Source: Pleurostoma richardsiae (Eukaryota > Ascomycota > Sordariomycetes > Calosphaeriales > Pleurostomataceae). From it: a stretch of 64,000 bases of DNA. The notes under the pieces are model-generated. The model was not told where the DNA came from and ran no database searches. It saw only the letters and a program-made list of their open reading frames with translations. The DNA is taken from the NCBI GenBank assembly GCA_030052745.1, contig JANBVO010000012.1, positions 496,001 to 560,000 on the forward strand, given 5' to 3'. This document shows, piece by piece, positions 23,784 to 35,147 of this stretch. Position 1 is the stretch's first letter, and each line of letters begins with the position of its first letter. Made by a program: the position numbers and the translations under genes.

Positions 23784-24978
23784 ATGCAAAATATTTTTCT
23801 CCTTATCGCTTCTCTTTCTGGGCTCGTCCGATCCTCTCCTGTAGAAGGGGGTCTACAGAAAAGAGCGCCTAAGACTTCGGTGGTATATCTTGGGGTAACC
23901 ACTTCGAACTTGCCAAATGAGTACCGAGATGGAGGAGGTGGTGGCCAAATCAACGGCCTGAACTTCATGATGTTCTCTGACGGAATCTACACCACCGGGG
24001 GCGTGCCCAAGAGTGACTGGTCGAACGTGGCCAACTTCACGTCGAACTCGATAGCCTGCTCCGGCTACGAGGGTGTGGCAATCACGGTCTTGAAGGACTT
24101 CGGCACAACAGCGAAGGGGCCACTCCAGACTATTCCCTTCTTCTACAACAACGGCGAGCGCGAATCAGTCACTGGCGTCTGGCCTAACCAGAACATCGCC
24201 ACCCTCTGCAGCGGACTCTGCGGCGTCTCCTTCCCCGCGGTCGTCAACCGCACCGCCATTGCTGCCGGCGCCGATGGAACCCTTTACAACACGGGCGTGG
24301 AAGTCACCCTTACCGCCTACGGCCCGGTCGCCTCCCGCCCTACGCAGTCCCTGTTCTTGAACGGGGAGCCGCAGTACGGCACGTTCGGCACCCTAGCGGG
24401 CATAGACGGTTACCTCTACATGTTCGCGAGCATTACAGAAACCTCTAGCAGCAACGGCCTCAAGATGGCGCGTGTGCCTCAGAGCTCCTGGTCCAGCCGT
24501 TCCCAGTACCAGTTTTGGAACGGGGCATCGTGGGTCAGCACCATGCCGGCCTACAATGACGGTGGGGCCGCCAACGTCTTCAGCTGGTCAGAGAACCCAT
24601 TCGGCACTCCGTACGGGCCGGGCTCCGGGGACATATTCTATAGTCAGTACTACGGCACTTATATATTGATCTTCCAGTCCGCGGCTGCTGCCATCGATCC
24701 GAATGGTAAGTCCTGGAGATCACCAAGAGGTGTACAGCGAAAGCCTGCAGCGTTCTAATCAAGTAACAGTCTACTTGTCGTACTCTAGCTCTTTAAGCAG
24801 TGGCTGGTCGACACCCGTGTCTATCTACCAGATTCCTCAGATTTCGGATGGTTACTCTTACTCACTTCATGCCTATCCTAACTACGACTCGCAGCAGCGC
24901 GTCGTCCCGATTTCTTGGTCTACATACTCGACTTCCCAGTCTTACTCGATCGGCATGGCTAATATCACATTTTCATGA
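23784..24978 (+). CDS. Secreted beta-propeller-like protein (DUF4185-like)
   Basis: Two exons (23784-24705, 24770-24978; GTAAGT donor, TAACAG acceptor) give 376 residues. The start at 23784 is preferred over the upstream ATG at 23721 because it opens directly on a hydrophobic signal peptide (MQNIFLLIASLSG), followed by a Lys-Arg site near residue 28 that suits Kex2 processing. The mature part is rich in Gly, Ser, Tyr and Trp, with repeated aromatic-strand patterns such as FMMFSDG, YLYMFAS and YILIFQSAA. These resemble the five-bladed propeller proteins of the DUF4185 and GH43/GH62-like folds. Secretion is well supported; a carbohydrate-related role is inference, since I cannot identify catalytic acids with confidence. 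Confidence 0.75.
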
Positions 24979-25431
24979 GGAATGCTGAGAAGGGATCAAA
25001 AATATGGTGTTTTGTATATAGATAGTATAAGATTGTTTTATCGGCAAAGAAATGTGTACATTTGGTGCTGTGGCAGCGCGAGGCAGTGGCTCAGATAACG
25101 TGTCTAGTTACGAAGAAGGTGAAAGTGCGTATAAAACTGGCCGGATACTTGTAATGCAAGAATCGTCACAACGTAAATGGGATCTTGAGGTTTCAGCCTT
25201 ACGCTCTTTTAAAATTGACTCAAGCAGGCGCGGAGTCTTGGCTAGATTGTACACATTCACTTCTGTGTACTGACCAGATGGACTCTGGGCGTCTGCAAAA
25301 CCGAGCTAATAGCAAGAACGCTCGATCTTTAGTCGACAGGTCTTGCTTATGCGAGATGACTTCACAGCCGATCTTGATTTCATGTACAGTAGAAGTATTT
25401 CATACGCATAGTCTTAAAGAGCGAAGATAAA
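24979..25431. other. Convergent 3' regions
   Basis: This is the space between the secreted-protein stop and the stop of the leftward permease. It is A+T-rich just after 24980. I see no gene. Confidence 0.55.
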
Positions 25432-26949
25432 TTACACGTGTATAGGGGGGAGGACGTAAGTCTTCTTCCCATATACGACCCAATACAACCCTGAAAAGAG
25501 GAGCATAGCGACGATGACACACGACACATAGTTCATAGCAGAGGCCTCCACTGGCTGATACCATGGAAAGGAATAGAAGACCAGTGCGACCAACGACCAG
25601 ATGACGGTGACTGCATTTGCAATGGGACCGAACCGGCTGCACCAGAAGGGACCGGGCTTGATGTTCTTCCGCCCGCGTACCCAGAGCAAGATGACCGGCA
25701 GCGAGTACGTGATGCACTGCAAGAGGATGCCGCCGCTGACGAAGGAGTTGAAGGCGGCTGTCGAACCCAGGTACAGACAGCCAAGGAGGGAGGTCCACAC
25801 GCAGGACCAAACGTGGGCCCAGAACGGAGTGCCGAACGGCGCGGGCGCTATCGACCCCTGGAACCGAGAGAAGGGGAAGCCATGGTCGCGGCTGAACGAC
25901 CAGGCCAAGCGTGCCTGCCAGGTGTGGATGCCGAAGAGCCCGAAGACGTTGGCGCCCACGAGCAGCGACTCGATGGCGATGGCGGCGGCTTTGTTGCCGC
26001 GGAAGGCCTGGTGGAAGACCTCGAGGCTGGGCATGAAGGATGAGACAACGGCGTCCATGTCGCTGATGGAGAAGAAGATGGCAATGACGAACGGGAAGCC
26101 GGTCAAGAAGCCGATGCCTATGGTGGCCAGCAGCGCACGCGGGATGTTCTTTTCGGGCTCCGGGATCTCGTCGTTCATGTGCGTGCAGGCGTCTAGGCAG
26201 GAGAAGCTCCAGTGTACGGCGCTGATGCCGATGAGCCATGCCACGCCGTCGGACTTCCACCCGGACATGTTGGTCTCTGTGGCGAAGACCGCATCCGCTG
26301 ACTGCTTGTCGGATATGGCCAGTACAGAGATGAACATGATGACGGCAATAAGCATGTTGTACGCCAGGCTCATGCGCCCGAGGGTGGGGATCCAGCGCTC
26401 GACCAGGTTCAGCGTGAAGATGGACCACACAGTGATCAGGTACCCGACAAACCCCATCCAGGGCTGGTAGTCGAAGTCCGGGTTGCGCAGCTGCACCATG
26501 GCCAAGATCATCTGCGGTATTGCGAGGCTCCCTGACGCTCCGGTGAAGATGGCGCCGCCCCAGGCCAAGACCCCCGTGATGTAGGAGAGCTGGCGGCGGC
26601 CGCGCTCGGGGGCCAGCTGGGCGACCCAGAAGTACTGGCCGCCGGCATGGGGAAACGCCGACGCGAGCTCACCGAGGCTGACAGCGACGCAGAGCCCGAC
26701 GAAAGCCATGAGGATGACGCCGTAGATGTAGAGAGGCGCACCGCCCATGGCTATACCGCTGGCAAGGCCGATGATAAGAGACACGGCAGTGTTTGTGACG
26801 CCGTAAGCTACTCCCAGCATCGAGATGAGAGAGAAGGGGCGCTGTTGCATGGCATTGAGCGAGATGGAGTCTGCCACCTCCTCATCTTTCTCATGTATCG
26901 TCGCCTGGGACGCGGGCGCCTCTTTGACGATATCTTGAGAAGCAGTCAT
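25432..26949 (-). CDS. APC-family amine/amino-acid permease (choline/GABA type)
   Basis: A single exon encodes 505 residues with about 12 membrane helices. It belongs to the amino acid/choline transporter family of the APC superfamily (yeast Hnm1/Uga4 relatives). Signatures include the first-helix segment SMLGVAYGVTNTAVSL, the conserved LGELASAFPHAGGQYFW, and the intracellular DEIPEPEKNIPRAL loop after the sixth helix. Substrates in this family are choline, GABA, ethanolamine, carnitine or polyamine-like amines. The N-terminal tail is hydrophilic and cytosolic. Three perfect HGATAR sites lie 210-330 bp upstream, consistent with AreA-type nitrogen control, and a copper amine oxidase sits about 4.6 kb away, so uptake of an amine as nitrogen source is a reasonable inference. 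Confidence 0.92.
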   Translation of the reverse strand: MTASQDIVKEAPASQATIHEKDEEVADSISLNAMQQRPFSLISMLGVAYGVTNTAVSLIIGLASGIAMGGAPLYIYGVILMAFVGLCVAVSLGELASAFPHAGGQYFWVAQLAPERGRRQLSYITGVLAWGGAIFTGASGSLAIPQMILAMVQLRNPDFDYQPWMGFVGYLITVWSIFTLNLVERWIPTLGRMSLAYNMLIAVIMFISVLAISDKQSADAVFATETNMSGWKSDGVAWLIGISAVHWSFSCLDACTHMNDEIPEPEKNIPRALLATIGIGFLTGFPFVIAIFFSISDMDAVVSSFMPSLEVFHQAFRGNKAAAIAIESLLVGANVFGLFGIHTWQARLAWSFSRDHGFPFSRFQGSIAPAPFGTPFWAHVWSCVWTSLLGCLYLGSTAAFNSFVSGGILLQCITYSLPVILLWVRGRKNIKPGPFWCSRFGPIANAVTVIWSLVALVFYSFPWYQPVEASAMNYVSCVIVAMLLFSGLYWVVYGKKTYVLPPIHV

Positions 26950-27564
26950 GCTGTCAGAAAGAGAGTGTGCTGGTTATCGGTGCGCGAGAATGTAGGCGAA
27001 AGTCGGAAGAGAACTCAAGCGAAGGTTCAGGATGAGATGGCTGGGAGCAAAGTGTAGAGACGAGGTGTCCATCATGCAGTACTTAACGAGGCAGAGATCG
27101 TATTGCAAAGCCTCATCGACCCTCGAGGATTGACTCCCGCTGTTCCGCTAAGTAATGTCTTATCACCGCCGGTGGAGGTTGTAGGGTGTCAAGAGCTAGT
27201 GGTCGTAGCCCGCTATCGACATAGTCAGATATAGCCTGCGAAAACTGATAGTGAACCTTCTTATCAGTAGAGATAAGAAGAATGGACTGTCCAAATCAGG
27301 AAAGAGTGCGAGCCTAGCATCAAGTTTCATGTCACTGAAGTAATTAATTAGGTCGGCGATGATAAACAGAGCTTCACTTGGCCATTCGGGAACTGATTCT
27401 TCTCTCGTCCTAAACCGGCATCACATTCCTGGGGGCTGAGATCTAGTCGGATAACGACGTATGGTCATTGCTGTCCGATAGCCGGTGGCTAATTTGCCAA
27501 CTTCTCGAGTAGACTGGTTCCCATTGCTAACCGAAGACATCCTGAACTACTCCTCCTTGCTAGC
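26950..27564. promoter_or_regulatory. Permease promoter with clustered GATA-factor sites
   Basis: TGATAAG (as CTTATCA) occurs at 27159-27165 and again at 27260-27266. AGATAAG is at 27271-27277, forming a facing pair with the second site only 4 bp apart. AreA-type GATA activators bind HGATAR and prefer closely spaced pairs. The region also contains the 3' end of the leftward Zn2Cys6 gene near 27565. I see no gene in it. Confidence 0.5.
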
Positions 27565-28947
27565 TCAGCCGAGCATCAGCGCCCAGCCCCTGCGATCCAT
27601 GATGTCTAGGAAGCGAACTTGTGCCCCACTGTCGTTCAGCTTCCATATCTCTTTGACTATGTCGTACGCTTGGAGGTTAGCTTTTAAGCGGTTGTGCTCG
27701 TACAGCTGCGTGAAATACATCCCGATCACGTCGCGAACTCCTTCCTCGGCCAAGTCTCCGCTCACCATTGCCAGCGCGAGCGTCTGGAACCCATAGTATG
27801 GTGACGTATGTCGGATCCCTTCTAAGATCTTCATGAGTCGCTCCACATGCACCCATCCTTGCCCGTTCCGTTCTTTTGTGGGATCAAGGCCCCGGAGCAA
27901 GATAAAGCCCGTCTCGCGTAGGCACAGAGCCATCTGAACAGCTTCCTGGATCTCCGTATCAGAGCTCGGGGGTTGCCAAGACTGCAGTCGCCGCTCCAGC
28001 TCCTCCTTGAGCAGCGTGCTCGCCTGCCCGGTGGTCCAGGTCTGTCGGCACAGCCGCCCGATGCTCCCGAGAATTAGTATCAGTTCGTTGGAAATTCCCA
28101 GGACGGGATGGGGTGGTCTGGCCGAGTCCATACGACGAGCGACTGCGTAGAGGGCAGGTCGCCGGATCGGAAGTTGTTCCAGCGGCGCCAGGAAGGAGCA
28201 CGCCATGTCCCAGTACATGTACATACCCGCCGCGGTGCAGAAGAGGCTGGGTAGATCCGTAAAGTGCTGGTAGCTGGCCAGAAGCTTCCCGAGGATCGTG
28301 TTGGCGGCATGAAGATGCTCCAGTCCAAAGTCCAGAGGGTTGTCTGTCAGCCAGCAGGTTGACAAACCGAAGACCACGACGGTGAGGAGCGTCCTCTCAT
28401 GTATCTTCTCCTCACTCGAGAGCTCCTTTCGCAGGGCTCTCAGCGCCTTCCCCCGCTCTTGGAGACACTGCGCCGATGACGGGGTTTCGAAATGGGTCCG
28501 GAACGCGGCACTCAGGCACTGGAAGGTGTGCGTCGCAGCGGGGGAATCCGCCAACGTCTCCAGCAACGTGAATGAGAACGGGTTTCGCGTGTCAGGGGGA
28601 TAATTGCAGAGAATACGACAGCCATGCTTGAACCAGTGGTCCAGGAGCGTCCAATTAGCTCCTTCGATATGCGCCCCCCTGCACGTTGAAAGTGAGGATG
28701 GCAGCCGGCCAAGGCCAGCTCTGTGAGATGTGAGGCTCGGCCTCTCGCATACCTCCTTGCGCTTGGCGCATCGCCTACACACCGGGACTGCCTCGTCGCA
28801 CTTGACTCTGCGTCGCTTGCAGGGGTAGCATCCGGTGCGCTTCTTGATCTGCCGGGGTCCGGGTGGTGGGAGATCAAGGGGGGGATGCGCTCCGACCACG
28901 ACCGGAGCGAAGCAGACTGTGAGCGTCTGTGGCAAGCTGGTGTCCAT
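27565..28947 (-). CDS. Zn2Cys6 transcription factor (amine-use neighbourhood)
   Basis: One exon encodes 460 residues. The binuclear zinc cluster is near residues 40-68, spaced C-x2-C-x6-C-x6-C-x2-C-x6-C and preceded by the basic KKRTG that is common in this class. Downstream is the long alpha-helical fungal-specific transcription factor region with the typical NWTLLDHWFKHGC-like entry, as in C6 proteins of the PRO1/UPC2 group. It lies between the permease (same strand, downstream) and the PhyH-type dioxygenase, whose ATG is 481 bp away on the other strand. It may control both; no binding sites can be assigned. Confidence 0.9.
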   Translation of the reverse strand: MDTSLPQTLTVCFAPVVVGAHPPLDLPPPGPRQIKKRTGCYPCKRRRVKCDEAVPVCRRCAKRKEVCERPSLTSHRAGLGRLPSSLSTCRGAHIEGANWTLLDHWFKHGCRILCNYPPDTRNPFSFTLLETLADSPAATHTFQCLSAAFRTHFETPSSAQCLQERGKALRALRKELSSEEKIHERTLLTVVVFGLSTCWLTDNPLDFGLEHLHAANTILGKLLASYQHFTDLPSLFCTAAGMYMYWDMACSFLAPLEQLPIRRPALYAVARRMDSARPPHPVLGISNELILILGSIGRLCRQTWTTGQASTLLKEELERRLQSWQPPSSDTEIQEAVQMALCLRETGFILLRGLDPTKERNGQGWVHVERLMKILEGIRHTSPYYGFQTLALAMVSGDLAEEGVRDVIGMYFTQLYEHNRLKANLQAYDIVKEIWKLNDSGAQVRFLDIMDRRGWALMLG

Positions 28948-29428
28948 TTTTGCACGCTCGTTAGCCGATTGGGACCTGGTTGCTGTGGCCGCGTGTGTGC
29001 ATCGACAGCCTCATGAGCCCCTGCTTTATCTTTGGATTTTGCGGGGTTATGCAGATGCCCACATTCGGCAAGAGTGCGAGATCAAGCGGCGACCTTATCT
29101 TTATATCTAACGGACGGCGGCTTCCCCACCCTTATCATAGGCTTGTCTGGACTACCTTACCTAGTTGTGTATCTCGCTACGCTCACTAGAGCGAGATGAT
29201 ACGCATGCCGGCACGATTTCTATAACCTACAGATGAAAATACGTATCCATGGTCTTCCTCGGCCAGGAGAGGGATGGAGTGGACGACAGTCGACATAGGA
29301 AAGCAAAGGAAGCCTATAAATCGCGAAACTGTTACCCTATCTCGGGGTATTGGTAACCTTCGTCCACCGTTGTACACGTCCCTCCTCGGTTCCTAGGCGA
29401 AAGACGAAGACACTCTATTCAAGTCATT
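28948..29428. promoter_or_regulatory. Divergent promoter, regulator and dioxygenase
   Basis: These 481 bp separate the leftward Zn2Cys6 gene from the rightward dioxygenase. A TATA-like CTATAAATC lies at 29314-29322, about 110 bp before the dioxygenase ATG. I see no other gene in this space. Confidence 0.5.
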
Positions 29429-30479
29429 ATGGCTCCCTCCGCGGTCGCTCCCGATGTTGATATCGCGCCTGTCACCGGAAAAGCGTCGTCCGCATCGCCC
29501 ATCACGGTCCTCAATGGTGAAAGTGCGGCTGTGGATCAGATAGTTGCCGCCTTAATCAAAGATGGCGGGGTTATCATCCGCAACTTCGTCCCTCAGTCGA
29601 TTCTTGAGTCTCTCAGAAACGACCTTAAACCTTGGCTGGACAAGGACGAAGGCTACTCTGGTGCATTCTTCCCCAAGGAGACACGCAAGGTGCTGGGCCT
29701 CGCCCAGAAGTCCTCGACTTTCTGCTCGGACATCCTCCTGCACCCACTCTGGAAAGGCGTCTACGACGCCATGCTCACGACGACCACGCAATCGTGGAAT
29801 GGGGACGAACTTAACACATGCGTCTCAAAGCCGCAGCTCAGCGCGACAGGCCTTCTTGCCATCACCCCCGGCGCCAAGGCCCAGCCGCTGCACAGGGATG
29901 ATATGATCCACCATGCGGACTTGCCTGCCATCACGGCAGAGCAGTACAAGATCGGGCGCGACACGAGCGTCGGCCTCTTTGTTGCCGGCACCCGATTCCA
30001 CAAGGCCAATGGAGCGACCCGCTTCGTCCCGGGCAGTCACTTGCAAGCCAGTCTAGAGAAGCCGAGTGAGGATGGCGTTGTGTATGCGGAGCTCCAACCA
30101 GGCGATGCGTTCATGATGCTCGCGAGCTGTTACCACGGCGGCTCGGCAAACCTAACCCAGGATGAGGAAAGATGGGTATATGCGACGTTTATGACGAAGG
30201 GATGGTTGCGACAGGTAAGATATAAGAATACGCTCCTGCCTCCCATCTCGCCTTCTTCATGGCACTTTATCTATAGTGCATGGTCTAACATATTTTGTGC
30301 AACGACAGGAGGAGAACCAGTTCCTGACGGTGACTCGCGAGCGGTTGCTAGAGTATCCCGAACACGTCCAGAAAAAACTCGGATACGAGCTCAGTCAGCC
30401 TTACATGGGCTGGGTTGACTTGGCAGACCCCCTGGCTTTTGTCAAGGGTGAGGAGACGAAGCCTGGCGATCTTTTCTAG
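29429..30479 (+). CDS. Phytanoyl-CoA dioxygenase-like Fe(II)/2-oxoglutarate oxygenase
   Basis: Two exons (29429-30214, 30309-30479; GTAAGA donor, CGACAG acceptor) give 318 residues. The PhyH fold is marked by the iron-binding triad, seen as HRD (His155, Asp157) in QPLHRDDM and a distal His (about 236) in SCYHGGSAN. A likely 2-oxoglutarate-binding arginine lies in the following segment around residues 245-250. Fungal members of this group hydroxylate, desaturate or form endoperoxides in secondary metabolites, while others act on fatty or quaternary-amine substrates. It is 1.1 kb upstream of a copper amine oxidase on the same strand and divergent from a Zn2Cys6 regulator. No peroxisomal C-terminal signal is present (it ends GDLF). 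The substrate is unknown. Confidence 0.88.
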
Positions 30480-31540
30480 CCTTGCAGCAGTTTGAGTTGC
30501 TTTGGTCCTTAAGTCGCCTGAAGCCTGCCACAAAATATATGTTCAACCAGTCTCTTTTCCTTTAAGCCTCACCGTGGGCCTGTCTGATCGATAAGCTACT
30601 CAGCAAAGAACGTCTTTCGAGGAGCTTGTCACTAGACAAGAGAGTGCTGAATATTATTATTTTTAAACCTCCAAGAAAAGACCGTCCAGTGCTCGTAGCT
30701 AATCGTAGTGTTGCAGCAAGACGTTGTCATCCCGACTCTTGCATAGTGAAAGCAAGCTATATTGATAACATCCTTGTAAGATTACGTATGCAGTGTGTTG
30801 GTGTTGAAAAGATCGCCAGGTAAACAAATAGCGAGTCAAGAATACGAGGCGTATCTCTAGAACTTGGCTCCGTAGTCCATAGTATCAACGCATGTTTAGG
30901 AGCACATCTTATCTACACGTAAATCCACTTTACACAGGGTCTTGAGCTAACTAGAACGCGCCTCCTCAAGCGTATGAAGTCGACACGAAGACCTTTTACG
31001 GTCGGCGTCCGACCGACGGCACTGGATGGTTTCTGCGAGACTGGTATGGCTGTGTTATCTACTTACGACTGCAAGCATGACAGAAAAGGAAATATACCGA
31101 AGTGGGAGTAAGTTATCATACATGTAGAACGCCTAGCGAGCAGGCTGGCAATGGAACAGCGCTAATTTAGCCCCATCACATTTCTAACAACTAACTTGAA
31201 CCCTCGATGAGTGATAGGGGTTCGGTCAGGGATAAGCAAATAGCAAAACCGGCCTTTCCTCGGGTTCCCGAGCAGATACACTGAATCTTTCCCGGGATAG
31301 TCTTACACAGGCTATAAGTTATAAAATTGAGGACTCGTTGGTCTAGAAACGCTCGAGACTCCTATCTTCCTACCAGACGCCACCTAAACCCAGCACGACG
31401 GAGACAGGTCCTCGTTATCCTTCTTTCAAACTCGTAACTCTCATTGCATCTTCCAGCTCTAGCCAAAGTCAAGTCATTGCTCTTCCTTCTACCTACATTG
31501 GGTTGGTCGGCGTCTGCGCCACTCAACACATCCAAACATC
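30480..31540. other. Copper amine oxidase promoter region
   Basis: About 1 kb without an open gene. It holds one perfect HGATAR site (AGATAAG, as CTTATCT, 30908-30914), a GATAAG core at 31231-31236, and a TATA-like ATAAAATT near 31320-31328, about 215 bp before the ATG. Confidence 0.45.
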
Positions 31541-33947
31541 ATGTCTCCCTCCATCGAGCTGCCTCATCCCCTCGACCCTCTCTCCCCGCATGAAATCGGA
31601 GTCGCCATCGCAACTGTTAAGAGGGAGCACGCCGACCTGTTTTTCCACGTCGTATCGCTGCAAGAGCCTCGCAAGGCCGAACTGACCGCTTGGTTGGAGA
31701 ACCCAACCACCACCGCTCGCCCGGCTCGTAATGCCGACGTCGTGGTGGTTGCCCCTGGGGGTAAAGTATACGATGGGCTAGTTGACCTGAAGGAGACCAA
31801 GATCATAAAATGGGAATATGCAGAAGGGGTACAGCCTATTGTAAGGGATCCCTCTCAGTGGAGTTCTGTTATCCTTCTCCTGACGATAAACACACTAACA
31901 GCGTTTCGTAGATCACAATGGAGGAGCTTCAAGCCGTCGAGTTAATCTGCCGAACAGATCCCAAAGTGATCGAGCAATGTGCAATCAGCGGAATTCCTAA
32001 GGAAGATATGAACAAGGTCTATTGTGATCCGTGGACCATCGGCTATGACGAGCGCTACGGCAGCAATAACCGTCTTCAACAGGCTCTGATGTATTACCGG
32101 CCTCATATTGATGACTGTCAGTATCAGTACCCGCTCGACTTCTGCCCTATATACGACGCAGGAACACAAAAGATTATCGCAATCGATATACCCAAGATCC
32201 GACGGCCGCTAAGTAGGGCGCCCCCGATCAACTACCACCCTGAGTCTGTACAAGATGGATACAGAACCGACCTGAAGCCTATCCATATCACTCAACCGAA
32301 AGGCGTCTCGTTCTCCATGACCGGGAGGGAGATTGAGTGGCAAGCATGGAAGTTCCATATCGGCTTCAACTATCGCGAGGGTATCGTGCTTAGTAACATT
32401 ACATATAACGATAACGGCACTGTTCGCCCTCTCTTCTACAGGTTATCCTTGGCAGAAATGGTCGTTCCATAGTAAGTCTTGCTTCTTCACAGCAAATGGA
32501 TTCGAAAGACATAGGGTGACCGTCACAAAAAGTGGACATCCGGAGCCACCTCACCATAGAAAGCACGCCTTTGACTTGGGCGAGTATGGAGCTGGCTATA
32601 TGACAAACAGTCTCTCACTTGGCTGCGATTGCAAGGGGTCAATTTACTATTTAGATGCAAACTTCCCTACGCAGACGGGGGGCATCCGTACGATCAAGAA
32701 TGCGATCTGTATACACGAAGAAGATAACGGTATCCTCTTCAAGCATACTGATTTCCGAGACGAATCGGTCATTGTCACCCGCGCTAGGAAGCTTGTCATT
32801 CAGCAGATCTTTACAGCTGCAAACTACGAATACGCCGTTCAATGGATCTTCCACGTAAGGTGACCAAGCGATGGTTATAGCTATCGTCAGCTGCTATTCA
32901 GACAAGCTCCGTTGCTAACAATTGGACAGCAAGATGGGACAATCCAACCAGAAGTGAGGCTGACAGGAATTCTCAATACCTATGCTACAGGTCCTAATGA
33001 GGATACCGAAGGATGGGGCACTGAAGTGTACCCTGGTGTGTAGAACCTGTCTACTCTCACGATGCTAGGGATCAACTCGGAATAGGCTACTAACACATAG
33101 CCACAGGAGTCAACGCACATAACCATCAGCACCTCTTCTGCCTACGAATAGACCCTAACATTGACGGTCCTAACAATACAGTATTCATGGCCGATGTTAA
33201 GGCGTCAGACGAGCCAGTTGGTAGCTCCAAGAACCCGTACGGTAATGCTTTCCGCCCCAAGCGAACCAGACTGGCAACGACAGGCGAGTCAATGACCGAC
33301 TACAACCACGCCACGGGACGGACTTGGGACATATGCAATGAAAATAAGATAAATCCGCATAGCAGAAAGCCAGTGAGTTATAAACTGGTAAGCCGGGAGA
33401 CTCCTAGCCTCTTGCCTAAAGAGGGCAGTCTCGTATGGAAAAGGGCTGGATTTGCCAGACATACGATACATGTAACAAAGTGTAAGTAACATCGACCATC
33501 CTCCTGAAGGGCCCTTTGGACAGGGGAAATACGCTGACGCGTCCCTTACAAGACGCCGATGACCAGCTCTGGCCTGCCGGACGTCATGTGCCCCAGACTT
33601 CCGGTGAACCGTCACGCGGCCTCCCGGAATGGATCGGCGATGGCAAAGAGTCCATCGTTGATACAGATATCGTACTGTGGCACACGTTCGGCGTGACGCA
33701 TATACCGGCCCCCGAGGACTTCCCTATAATGCCGGCCGAGATGATTACACTGCTTCTAAGGCCTCGTAACTTCTTCTCCAACAACCCAGTCATGAACGTG
33801 CCTCCCAGCAAATGTATTATGCCGAGTCAGCTGATGACTGATTCGTGGAGGACGCTTGGCGACGCAGACAAAATGAGCAAGCTGGCATTTGAGGATGATA
33901 AAAGGAAGGCGGCTCGTGTTGCTCTGCTGACGTTTGATCTTTCGTAA
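31541..33947 (+). CDS. Copper amine oxidase (topaquinone enzyme)
   Basis: Six exons (31541-31840, 31912-32471, 32533-32854, 32930-33035, 33107-33481, 33553-33947) join in phase to 685 residues, the normal length for this family. The topaquinone site is the Tyr in N-Y-E-Y (residues 384-387), the catalytic-base Asp lies in AFDLGEYGAG, and copper ligands are in HNHQH plus a C-terminal His in FGVTHIPAPEDFPIMP. The enzyme oxidatively deaminates primary amines to aldehyde, ammonia and H2O2. The N-terminus has no signal peptide, so it is probably intracellular or peroxisomal, although the C-terminus (FDLS) is not a peroxisomal signal. Beside a permease with GATA sites it suggests amine nitrogen use, by inference. 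Confidence 0.95.
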
Positions 33948-34199
33948 TTGTGCTACGTTAATACTTGATTTCCCTCATTTATTCCTAATCAATAGTAATA
34001 CCGACCAGATCTTCTAGCGACCACTCTACTCAAATCTACACATTCTAATCTCCGCAAGACACACCCTGTCTATCCCAACTGTATCCATACAATGCCCGTA
34101 TAACTCCCATACCCATCCGCGCGCCCCCTGAGCGACATGCCACTGCAATTTTGCGCCCGACGAGCTGTTCATTCTGATGGACTTCCAGACTGTAAGCCA

Positions 34200-35147
34200 T
34201 CAGGACGAGACTTCGCAAGTTCCCGGATAATCAACCAGCCGCAGTCCCTTGGACATCTTGCCGCCTCTCAGGTAGCTCTTGATCTCACTTGGATGGATCC
34301 AATTCAGAATGAGCATGACGGCCAACATGGGAACGGCATCGAAAATGTAGATGAAGGCTTCGTGGGAGGCAATATACCCATCAAAGCCTTGGATAAACTC
34401 GACGACTCGAACAATAGACCGTACGAAGATAAGGACGCTGGTTGCGTATAGCGCGAGGAGATGTCGAAGGTACGGCGGTCTGTCGGCGAGGACTGTCCGG
34501 GTCGGCTGTTTATGGAGTCGCCAGTGGAAAAGGACAGCTGCGGCAATGAAGCAGCCAAAGAATATGATCTGTATGAAAAGACCGGCGACGACGACGTGGC
34601 TGCCAATGTTGACCGTGTCATGGTTATCCGATCCCATCAGGCCGCCGCCAGCGGCCTGCGAGAAAAATGAGAGCACGTCACCCGATACGAAGATGCGAGT
34701 CAACCAGCGTCTCCGGACAAAGAGGTACTGATCAGCCTGTGCGAGCTCCACGATACGAGCCAGCTCCATGTAAATCGAGGCGGCGAACAAGGCTGGTGCG
34801 ATGAGTAGAAGTAGAGTCTGGACAATGTAGGCCCCAAGGGAATAATCTGCGTCAGAATGCTCCACGTGAGAATGTTCCGTCGAAGACTTGATCCGTGCTA
34901 TGTAGCCGATGGTCTCGACTGGAGGTGTCACTGTTAGCAAGTGATCTGGCAAGGATGCTCACCAGGCCAGTTCTCCATCTTTGATCCAGCACTTACACAC
35001 TCCTCCGACACAAAACGCTATAAGAAAATGCGCCTTGGTCATCAGCATCTGGTAGATATGGAATCCCGTAGCCACCGCGAACAGCAAGGTGAAGATGACT
35101 GCCGCCGCCAGTGACGGGTCGTAATGGTAGAGTTTGTCGTCGGACAT
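34200..35147 (-). CDS. RTA1-like multi-pass membrane protein
   Basis: Two exons (35147-34997, 34918-34200; GTAAGT donor, CTAACAG-type branch region, CCAG acceptor) give 289 residues with seven predicted membrane helices. The exon junction restores the family hallmark FETIGYIAR, and the later segment LFAASIYMELARIV is also typical. RTA1-like proteins are fungal seven-helix membrane proteins linked to resistance to 7-aminocholesterol and to lipid translocation (Rta1, Rsb1). The start follows a normal context and the N-terminus is short and external-looking. It lies tail to tail with the amine oxidase gene and divergent from the next Zn2Cys6 gene. Confidence 0.92.
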
